64,000 bases of DNA from Corticium candelabrum. Its lineage: Eukaryota; Porifera; Homoscleromorpha; Homosclerophorida; Plakinidae. The translations under genes were made by a program, and so were the position numbers. The stretch is taken from assembly GCF_963422355.1 (NCBI RefSeq), contig NC_085105.1:4096052-4160051 (forward strand), in the 5' to 3' direction. Below, in pieces: positions 37,201-49,200 of the stretch. The first letter of the stretch is position 1, and each line of letters begins with the position of its first letter. The notes under the pieces were generated by a model that was not told the DNA's origin, searched no databases, and was given only the letters and a program-made list of their open reading frames with translations.

Positions 37201-40200
37201 ATGTATCCATCCATATGTGTTAGTCGATAATGGCGCCAGGGAATTTGAGTATATCCATGCCTGTTAGAGATTACAACATCTCGACCTCTAAACGTAGCCT
37301 GTTAATTAATATGAAATATATCAAACATAATTGCATCACGCAAGTCAAACGAACACACAAACCAATGGCTGCACATTATTCCAAGCAAGACGGAGTATTT
37401 GCACCGAAGGTGTGCACACAGAACCAGGAACACTAGGGTTCAGACTGTACTCAGGCCGTTGGTCACAGTGATCATGCGGCAGGAGTCCATTGGAGGGTGT
37501 AACCCAACCTCCAGGAACACCAGCCAGTGTACCATCTAGATCCTTAAACAAAACCTAAAATGCAAAACGTAACTGACATTTTCAACCCACAAAAGATTGC
37601 TTGCTGCTCACTGGTACCTCATGTTCCCATCGAAAAGCTGTTTTGTGGAAACTTGAATTCCCAAGGTATTTGATCTTTTCAAACCAATACTGAAACCCTC
37701 CTTGACGAACTTTGCAATGTGAACAAGCTCGAAGGCAGCTGAGGGATGGATTGTCAAAACGAGAAAATGTCACGTTAGAAATGGTGAGACGTCGTTTATT
37801 GGGAGTCTTTATTCCTCCAGTCTGAGGTTTCCCTTGATTAGCGACAGTGTGAGATATGATCAAAGCCTCCTACAAATATAAAATGAGCAAATGAACAAAT
37901 AGAAAACCATTATGAAATGCTGAGCTGCCTTTATCATTGGGCCTCCCCATGAACCATGAGCTTCCAATATCTCAATACCATTGTCTCTATTGTCAGCCAC
38001 TTTAAATCCAATGAGCCTCACATGGCCAACAACAGACAGTTCAACACCATGAATACCATTTGCATATGTCAATAAGTTGTAAAAATTGGCTGGAACATCA
38101 TCACCAGAGCAACCATGCTCCTAAACAAAAGGTGTTAACCACAACTATTAATTTCTAGTCAATTAACCAAGTGTGTTGCCTTAGGTATATATTTCTCCCA
38201 AATTCGAAAACCAAACTCAGCATTAGTGTGAGCAACATTGTCTCGGAATTCTCCCAAAGGTGTTTGATTAGGGCAAACACTTCTTGTAAATGATGGTCCA
38301 GATGGATTTGGATCCAAGTCATACCTATAGCACAACATGAAAGAGTACAGCACTTTTCCAAACAATGCAAATGGATGACACACCAGAAACCATAAGCTCT
38401 TGATCCAGCAGCTGCATTTCCAATAAATGTGTTGTTTGGATTAGTTATCCAGAACGTTGCAGGCAACTGATCTGTGTTGAGCAGACTCGATGAGCCTCGA
38501 GTCACAAGGCCAAGGTTTCTGATGTAATGATTTCCAGTCTCAATGCCATCCTCCTATAGCACATACCAACAGTCGTCAGCTAGGTGATCAATGAAGCTGC
38601 AAATTTACATACAATAAAAAACGTATGTCCCTTGATGTCATAAGCCACCACTCCTTCAAACAGCATTTCGTGAACTCCATGTGCAGTAATGGCTCTGTTG
38701 TGTGAGTGATGAATAGAACAGTGACGCACATATGATCCATTCATTTTGTCACTCAAATGGAAGTGAACAGCATAACGACCAAGACGGAAAGCTTGTCCTG
38801 CATGTCGAACTTCCACATTCTCCAGTCTGAAAAGAAGATTAATGAAAATACAGTCAAATACAGAACAAATTATCAAGCATAACAACCTAATTGGTGTTGG
38901 ATCAGCTCCTGCACGATGGATCATAATTTGAGAGCCATATTGGTCAGCTCCTAATTCATCCAAGTGATCACCAATATACTGAGATCCTTGAACTATGACA
39001 TTATGAGAAAGCAATCCAACTTCAGCCCTACAAAGAGAGTCATCTATGGTCACCGATATGAAATTCACAACTAATAGACAATTATGCATGTACAGTTGAA
39101 ATCTCAAAGTAACTACTGTACCACATATAACATCTATTGAGAGCAAAAATAGCTATTTTGTACCTAATATCAATGAATTGCCCATCTTCAAGCACATCAG
39201 TTATTCCGTAGTGAGTGTAGTTGACAGGATTATGTAGAACAATCCTATAACCACCGTTGTCTATGGAACTGATGCTTGCTGTTTCTGTTTCATTTCCATC
39301 CTTGCTTGTGGAAGCAATGACAATAACATCATCTTCCTCCCAATCAACAGGTTCCTATAACAAGTTAATCAACTTTACTAGTTCTTGAAATTCAACTGGC
39401 AATCAAAACTCACCACAAGCTCCAGAATATGTTCTCTTTTGTGAACTGTCTGTGCCAGCCGAGTCCATGTGATTGCTCTTGGTCGGCCATGCATTTCTAG
39501 TGATCCTCGACGTAATCCCAAGACCTTGGCACCGTAGATAGGAATTTCAGGGTCCCTGATGTTACCATGCAATGTAATGACTGCACGATGCATAAATGGG
39601 TCTTGCTCTGTTCCAATTTGCAAAGTGCCTCCATTAATGAAGATATATTTAGCTTGCAAATGAATGTCTTGGTTGTCATCAAATATGAGATTTCCATGAA
39701 GTACAAGCAAACTGAGAACTCCCACGGGTGAAGTGTCAAGGAGAACTGTCTGACCAGCTTGAATGTGGACTGCTGCCCCTTCACCAGGAGGATCATTGCC
39801 TCCCCAAGTGTAAGGACTTGACCATCTGTCCACATATTCAAATTGTGCAGATGAGGGTAACGTAAAATTACCTTTAAATAGTTCTAACGCACTTCCCTTT
39901 CCAGGCACAATAACAGTGACACGTCCTTTCAGAGTTGTTTTATGAGGATTTGTACGACATGTGATTTGTGAGTCACTAGATGTTTGCACACTACATTCAA
40001 CACCATTAATTGCAACATCAACCTGTTCTCCTTTGATAGTTGAATTGAATCCTGATCCTATAATAGTCAAAACAGTTCCTCCAGCTGTTCCACCTATTCG
40101 TGGAGACACACTTTCAATAGTTGCAGTTATACTGCTTGAATATGTAACATTGGATCCAAACAGATATCTTGCGGATCCAGAAGAACCACTGATAACAGCT

Positions 40201-43200
40201 TCAATGCCACAACTTTGATCAAAATCAGTCAAATCAGCTGCAGTAATGTTTTCATTGAATTCAACTGGTGGGACAATGCAAATAGTCTTGTTGTATGTTG
40301 ACTGTTGGATATAGCATGTTTTACCACAAACACTGATGCTATAGGTGACACCATAATCAATACCATAATGGGACACCAACTTGCCATGCAAATTGCTAGA
40401 AACCAGTGACTGGCCAAACGAAACAGCCTCTTTTTGGGTGTCAACATATGATGAATTGCGACTAAATCTGAAATAAGACTCTTGCCCATCTACTGTGGCT
40501 GACAAAAAGCCTGTTCCGAGTATAATCATTTCAACTCCACCACCAAGACCAAAAGCAGAAGGAGAAACATAATCAACTTGTAATTGGTAAGCCACGTCAG
40601 CTGCAGATGCAGGGCTGGCTAAAGCATAGCCTTTGGCGGTGTCTCTAGCAACAACTATATAATGATCACCTCCCACTCGAGGGCCAACCATACAACTAAT
40701 TGCTGTCACACTTACTGCCGTCACTTTACATTCCTGCCGAGTGTTTGGCAAAGAAGAAATTGATCGTTTTGATTGAATTCCAGATCCTTTCCTAACCACA
40801 TAGATCTCTATCTTCTCATTATCCATAGAATAAAACTGACCAGATATTGTAATTTCATTGCCCGATACCAAAACAGAGTTGGACACGTTGAATATAAAGG
40901 GGGTTGAATTTGTGCTATATGTAAAGTTTGCAGAAGATTTTGCGTCAATTGAATCAATAGACACAAATATTGGAAGTATAGAATCATGTACTCCAACAGA
41001 GTTCTCAGCAGATGATGTCACACACTTAATATCATTGAACGAAGATTCCATCACATGACACTCCAAATCACCAATCATGACTGTAATGGCTGTATCCACA
41101 AATGAAAAGCCAGATCCAGTTATTGTGAGGTCAGTTCCACCAGCTATACTTCCTTGAGCTGGTGACACTATTTCAATTGTTGAATCAACCATGAAAATCA
41201 GAGGATTTGACAATTTGAACACATTTTTGTCTGATGTTCCAAAACCTGAATCATACACCAACACGCTGACAACTTTATTACCAGCTGGTTGATTAGCTGT
41301 GACAACACATGACACAGTATGGTTATCAGAAGAAGAAAGAAGTACAGCATCTTTACATAGGCTGAGACCAACACGTATTTCCAAAAAAGAAGACAAACTA
41401 CCATTGTGCTCAAAGTCCTCCTTTACCAGCCGCTCTCCAACTATTGTCACTACAGTCCCAGGTACTCCATGATTTGGCTAAAGATGAAGATCGGTGTTAA
41501 AAAGATATACGGCTGCAAAAATTAAGCACCTAGAAGTTTCAGACATACACACAAACATAAACAGATGGACGTGTAGACACAACCAGGAATTTCAAAGTCA
41601 CTACTATCTGTTTTATGTTTGTTGATCACTGAGAACACAGGTAACCAGTCTAGGTGATTATAATTTACAAAAAGACTAGTATTTCACTGACAGACACAGA
41701 CTTGCAACAGAATGACAAACAGACAGTGAAAATGATACAAACACAAAATGTAGTTTAATGATTTGATTGCCCAGTACCGTATAAGATGAAACATTGGCAG
41801 GAGTTTGTTTTGTCGGTTTGCTAAAAGTTGACAGTAAAAGCATATTGGTGGATTTTATTTTGGCGATTGAACATCGTTGTTGGATACTTGATATACATGT
41901 ATGATATTCCCCACCCACTAGCTGCTTCATGGAGGAGTTCGCGATTACAGAATCTAACCCACATGACTTCACCTACTTCATCGATAGCTGCACGGCCTCA
42001 TTCTCATGTCTAATTAATAACCTTCCTGAGTAAGCACAACAGACGGCAAGCAGGGGTTATCATCTTGTAACCCCATCTGTGTGATGTACCGCCACATTGC
42101 CATGATGGTTGATCCATGTGGGTGATGACGTGAACATATCCAGGTGGCCAAATTGATGGCGGATTTTATACACTAATACCTCGGTTATCCGGCCCTCGAA
42201 GTTCCGGGCACCTCGATCTACTGGGCAGTCTCAGCGATCACGTGTGAAAACGTTTTTACATGAATGCGCATGAGCGATTTTGCATTCACGAAAATGGCAA
42301 CCAGAAAGCGGAGGCGGTCTGTCCTTACACTTGAGAAAAAGGTAGAAATCATATGAGAAATCAAGAAAAGGAAGTCTCAACATTGTGTAGCTGAAATTTT
42401 TCAACTGCCGAAGTTAACTGTTTGAGACATTTGGAAAGATCAAGAAAAGATCAGTTGCCACGTGTTCGGTGCAAGAACCTGACTGTCGCCAAGCTGCGGT
42501 GTATTGTACGCGGATCACAGTTTCCTCTTTTGGATGACAAGCTATCGGTGTGGTAATTGACCCTCTGAGATATGGATATTTCCCAGTTACGGACAGTGCC
42601 CAGTTCCGAGGTGCCCGGATAACCGAGGTTTAGTGTATTGGCACTCGCTAAAAAATCTGCCAAAATAAATTCCTGCCACTATTTCGTCTTATACAGTATT
42701 AAAAATTGACTTGACAGATACATTGACTCGTCTTGAGCCTCTAAAACAGTTCTCAATTAGTTTTTGGTCTTAGTTGTACTACCAAATCATTTGCAAAGAC
42801 AACCATTCAGACAAGGAAGTTGACAAACAAACAGGAGGTCACAAAATAGGCAGAGCAAACATGCATATGCACTCTAGTGATGAGCACAAAGCATACCTCA
42901 ATGCTGAGGAGCACTGGGGTGTCATCTTCATGGTAGCCGTAAGAACAATATCCTATCACACAGCTGGCAGTAAGAGGCTTCTCCAGCAAAGGACCATCTG
43001 ACTTTGCTTTTACAATGACAGTAACCTTCATCCCTGCTCCACAATGACCACCAACAGCACAAATGAAGTAGTAAGTACCCGGAGCAAGTCTGCTCACAGC
43101 AACTGTCCCAGTAACAGAAGATCGAGCCCATTCTTTGAGTGGAGGAGATGCTATGTCACACTGATCATATGCAGTCTTACTCACCTAGCAAGCAATAAGC

Positions 43201-46200
43201 ATAGATAGTTAGCAGTATAAACAGAATTGATACAGGTGATGCATGGGCTGGAGAAAATTTTAATCATAGTTTCAGACACACTTTTCATATACAAAAGATG
43301 AAACAAGAAGTCAATAATTGTGATAACTAAAACTTAAAATGGTTACACACCTGGCTAAGAGAGTGGAATTCATCCCAGTCAAACACAACTGTGTCTCCAA
43401 CTGTCACAACAATGTCTGAATATGATTGCAGTCTCCAGTGAACATGAACCGTTTGATGGAGGTCAGTTCCTGAATTATCTTCAGCTATTTCACCATCTCC
43501 TGTGACAGTTACAGCAATGTGCATGCCAGCACCACAATGTCCAGACACAGCACAGGCAAAGTAGTGCGTGCCAATAGTCAATGTTGGCAGAACAACACTC
43601 CCACTGGTAGCTGGTTGTGAGTATCGAGCTATAACACTAATTCAAGACAACTATTATTATTAACACTGAACTATTGATGTGCAGTGGTCCTTCCCATTTG
43701 CGACCACCCCAAAAGCCCGTCAAACTTGGTCGTAAAACGGAAGTGGTCTCTCCCAGAGGTGCATGTGACCACTCCAGAGGTGTACATGTGACATGCTTAC
43801 TACTCACGTGACTTCTGCAAACTCCCTAAGTCAACATAGGCACACAGCAGCCTCCCTGTCAAACAGATATTCATCATGATCACCATCACCAAGGTCTATA
43901 CCTCAGCACCGTCTTCCACATCTATCCTTCTGAGACATACCGACTGTGAACAGCTTCCAAGAGTAGTTTTAGACATGCACTTCCCGGACGTGTTCAACAA
44001 TATCGAATATGTGCAGAGGTCTCATTGGTCACTAACAGAGGTGCACATGACACATTTTAGAGGTTACTGGTCGCATTACGAAGGTGGTCACTAGTAAGAG
44101 GTAGCTGCTACACAAATTTGGTCCGTTCACAGCTAATATGGTTGTAAATAGGAGGTGGTCGCAGATGAGAGGGGTTGCACATGAGGGAAACTACTGTATA
44201 CTATGCTCGAATACCTTCCTTTCACTTCTGCCACAGATCCTACAGCGCACTCTTCTAGATCTTCTTTACTGGCTACTTCTACTACATCGTGGTAAACACT
44301 TGGACCATCAAACCACTGAAATCGAAGACCAGTGCCTTGTGAAATAGTAATAGCCTCGTAAATATGGCCAAGGCCCCAATCAATAACTCTTTCACTTCCA
44401 ACGAAAATCTGTGATCCGATAACATACAGCTAGCCACCCATAGAAAGGAGAGATACACACTTGAAAATCAAACCTGAAGTTTGTGGCCTGTTTCACAGTC
44501 TCCATTGACATCACTGATGAAGTAATGCTTCCGACCAGATTCCAAGTCTACAACTGTTGCCTTACCATCTGACTGAGGCAGTCCCCAAATTATCCGCTTC
44601 TCTTGATTAGGACGACATGACTCAAACTCATTCTTGCCAACCTGAACCAGACTATGAAACCTGACCACAACCAAAAGCAAATTATTGATTAACCAGTATA
44701 CACTGGTTTAGCATAGTTATTAAATACCCTGTCCAATAGAACTGTAACCGCTCAGATGGCTCAATATAAGCATCTGCTCCAACTGATGTCCAATTGACAA
44801 CCTTGTCAGTATACTCTTTCACTGGTAGCGGATATTTGACCTAGTTAGGTCAGAATTACAGACAAAAGTAGCACAAACTAATGTGTAACATACATTAGGA
44901 ACAGTGCCTATTCCTCTGTGGTCTTCCGTGTCATACTGTATTATCACTGGTTGCACATCAGTTGTTCCAAAATAATAATGCCTGGCAACTGCATCAGCGT
45001 TAAGAGGTTGCTTGTACAAAGCTACCTCATCTATTACACCAACAAAATGTTTCAAAGTTGTGTTATATGTTCGCATTCGTTGACCCCCAATCTGTAAATC
45101 ACTGCCTGTATTATGAGAGAAACTTGTAGTTCTATTGTGAACAAGTTGTCCTTCCATGTACAACAGTTGTTGTCCATATTCTGGGTCAACATTCAAATCA
45201 TTCAAAGTCCAGCTGAATACAATATGTGACCAAGAATTTCCAACTACTGAGCCAGTAACAACAGACCACACTCCAGCTGGTAAGCCAGTTTGTTCGGCCT
45301 CTTGCCACGAAACTGTCCTCATACCCTTACACTGTTCACATGAGTTGAGATTAGTGCCAACTCCAACAGAATTGCTTCCACTGGATGATTCTGCAGTATT
45401 ATGTTCATCATAATAGCCACAATGTGAATCAGTCAGGTTTGCTTCTACATTGACTGCTAACCAGAATTCTACTTCCTCACATGGATTAATCCAAATCAAG
45501 TATCCCTCAGATAGTCTGCCGCTAACATAAGATCCCATTACAAATTGATATGCACTTTTTGCATTCTCAACTTTCAGCCACAGCTCTCCACTGAGATTAG
45601 ATGGACTATTTAGTTTAGACAAATAAGGAACTGTCAACCACACTGTATCGAAACGAACGGCACTGTTTGTCCAGTTGTTACGACTGATGCCATGAACACC
45701 CATTTGAACCCAATCAACTGCATGCGCATCTGCAACTGAACCAAGTAGTCCCGAGTTATTAGCTATGAAGTATGCGTTGTTGACTCCTTTGTCATTCAGC
45801 TGCCAGTAAGCCAACGGTTCATCTTCCTTCACAACAGCGGAGTAGCCATCATCAAGGGTTTTTCTTGTAATGCAAGTCAGACTGCCACCTTTGCCAAATT
45901 CATCTGAATCTACCAGAGACTGCACGTCACAAACAGCAGTTCCAATTGTCACTCTGTTGCTCAAAGCTGATCGAGGATGGAAACCTACTCCTGGAATGCT
46001 CAACTTAGTTCCACCATGAACTGAACCAGAAGAATAATTGAAACTGAAAATAGCCTGATATGCTACAGTTGACATTTGCAAATAACCAAATGCCCATCCA
46101 CGACCAGCAACATGAACAACTGCTCTGTATAATCCTGGTGGTAGCTTTGGCACAGCACACCTTATTTCTTCCTGCCTACCAATCTCAGAGTCATTAAAAG

Positions 46201-49200
46201 TGGTTGCATTTACTGAGACCTCTGGTGAAAGGCGGCTATCAGGAGAAGTTAAGCATGACTTTCCACCAATAGTTAGAGTATTGAGAGACTTAGCATATGG
46301 CTCCTTGGCAAATGCAGTACCTCGTACAATGAGCTCTTCTCCCAAATAGACAACAGGAGGATCAATTTCCGTAATTAAGGGTGTAACACACACTGAGAAA
46401 GCATAGTATGCAACATGTGAAACATTGTCTGGCATGTCAAGTACATCACAAGACGTAGAGATGGCACTAAATGATCCCTCCAAAAGATTGCGACCATGAT
46501 CAGCAGAAATACCATTAACACTGACTTCAATGGGTACCACTTTTGTCTTCAAACCAGTTACAGTGACAGAACCTCTGAAACCTACAAACGCAAGGAAGAG
46601 TGTTAGGCCTCTATTCAGCGCTGATCAAGATGATAACTGGTAAATACCCAGCTCTCCGTGTCCCTCTGACACATAATGGTAAATTCCAGGTTGATCGAAT
46701 GTATGGCGAAATCTGCCACTAGTACTTGCTGTTGAACGGAACCCAACACCATCATACTGTGTAGCATTTTGATCTGCAACCTGAAGTGCAGTATGTAAGA
46801 AACACATTTCAACACAAATTGAGATCTGCATGTTGTATTTTTAACCTGAACAACACTTCTTAGAGTTGTAAATGCACTTCCAGTCCACTCCCACTCTACA
46901 GTATCTCCAACTTGAATAGTGACATTTTCTGGTCTCCACTGATAACCAACACCGTATTCCGAATGATAGCTACAAAGACGAAACGTCATGACCAAATATT
47001 TATTGCCAAAATAGATCTAGCAATCAAAGCAAGACAGCTACAGTATACCCAAAGTTGTCAACATAATGAGTCTTTGTTGATGACTGAGTCACACATTGAA
47101 TGGAGTTACTAGTTGCCGTCTCTACTTCACACTTTATATCACCAAGGAGAACACTTGCAGTGTCACTAAACCCAGCACCATACAACATAATTCTTTGACC
47201 ACCCAGCAGAGATCTAAACAAACACAATACTGCTACATACATCATTTCTTAATAATCTTGTTGCAAACCCAGCAAAATATGACACATCTTCAACTATGAG
47301 TTCATATGTGAATGCAACTGATCCACTTGCTGTGCCACTTCCAGCAACAAGGACTACGACATCATAAGTACCAGGTTGCATGCTGCTGGTCACACAAGTC
47401 ACACTGTCATTTGATGCAGAGGTAACTGAACAGACAGCTTCCCCAATCTACATATTAATAAGACAAGCAATTCAATTCGGATATGTTGCATTTCACATGC
47501 AAACGATTGATAAACCTTGACAGAGTTGCCTTGAGTATTTATTGAAAAACCACTACCACTTAGAGTCACAACAGTTCCACCACCAGCACTTCCCATATTT
47601 GGCTGAATCAGATACACATGAGGCGTACTTGCATTAGAATATGTGAACCCATCTTTTACAGTCACAGCTACAACATCACCATCAGAGTACACAAGAACAG
47701 TAACATTAACCACAGCAGAAACATCATTTGCTGGTATAAGGCATTGCAAAATGGAGAAGCCAGATGTAATGACATCACAAGGAGTAGATCCAAACAGTAC
47801 AGTCTGATTTGTCATGTTTCCATTTTGATCGAAATCAACAAAACCATGCCCTATAAGCGTTGCAATTAAACCTCCCTTAAGACCGCCTTCAGTTGGACTC
47901 TCCAACACAAAGTTCAGCTCATACATAAAAAACAAAGAAGTGCTGGCTTTTCCAGATGAGAAAACTTGAAAATGTAAGAGATGCTTTCCAGCATGACTTT
48001 GTCCGACAATGCAGTGCACTTCCGTCTCATTGGCATATGTAACATTACACGCAACATCACCAAAACGAATGTCATACTCCTCAATCTTTAGGTCAAATCC
48101 TGACCCATATATGAGAACTGTATCTCCAGCTACTCCAGAAGTAGGACTTAATGATGACACAACAGGTTTAGCATCATGGGAATAAATAAACTGACAGCTA
48201 GTGTCTTGTGAGTATCGAGTAGCATGAAATTTCTCACCAGAACCTTGACAGCTTGCTCGAATACCATTCACAGTTACATGCACATGAGGCGTCCTTTCAA
48301 CAGTCTGCAGCATATATCCTGGTATTGGATCAAACAAGATACCCCCATTCTCAATCTAGAAATTGTCAAAAAAATTGCCCATGACCTATTCTGATAGTAA
48401 AAAGTGCAGTACACCATTTGTCACTAACCTCAGTAGTGCTTATTGTCACATCATGACCTTGAAGCTGATCACTGACGTGGACCAACGGCACATCATTGGC
48501 AACATCAGTGAGAGTAAATTGCCACTTATGGCCTGTACACCCTCTTTCTGAATCATGCGCTGACACAGACACAGCTACCTCACCTAGACCAGGGATTGAC
48601 TCCAAGGCAGTCTTAAACTATAAGAACAATAATTGATAATATTGAGATTATGTTAGGACATAATTAATTACAACCCTATTTATGAGACGTGCCTGTGTGT
48701 ATGTGTTTAGTTTTCTGTCTATTTATTTATCAGCACGCCTACCAGTCAGTTTAGTGTGCATGAACATGTGATCCTGTCTGTACCTCATCGACAGTGGCAT
48801 CATGAGTAATGTTTGGTGTCCAACTGCCAAATACAGCAAGTCGAAAAGTTCCCTCAATAGCATCACTAGCAGATTGCATTACACTTGTCGAAACATTAAC
48901 GCCTTTTGAAGCTGCTTCAGAAGACACGTTGACAGCAATGACACTGAACTCATCAAAGCATGTTGTTGCCTGGTACTGCAAATCAAATTCAACGGATCGC
49001 ACATTTTCTGAGATATTTCGCCTTATACTGGACACTGTCACACTGTGTAACACTAATCCATTTGGCCTCGCTGGCTTTTCAGTTTGAACAAGGTGTCTCA
49101 CTTCGGAAGCAACTGAAAACTCATCAATGTAGAATGGCCCAGTTCGGTAGTCAGGTTCTGGTGATGCAAAACCAATCCCCACAACAAAGTACTGTTGTCC

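Noticed and set aside
39497..39841. Minus-strand 114-codon frame (and others such as 40229-40489, 45156-45413)
   Set aside because: These are shadow frames overlapping the IPT/G8 and LamG exons of copy A in another phase.
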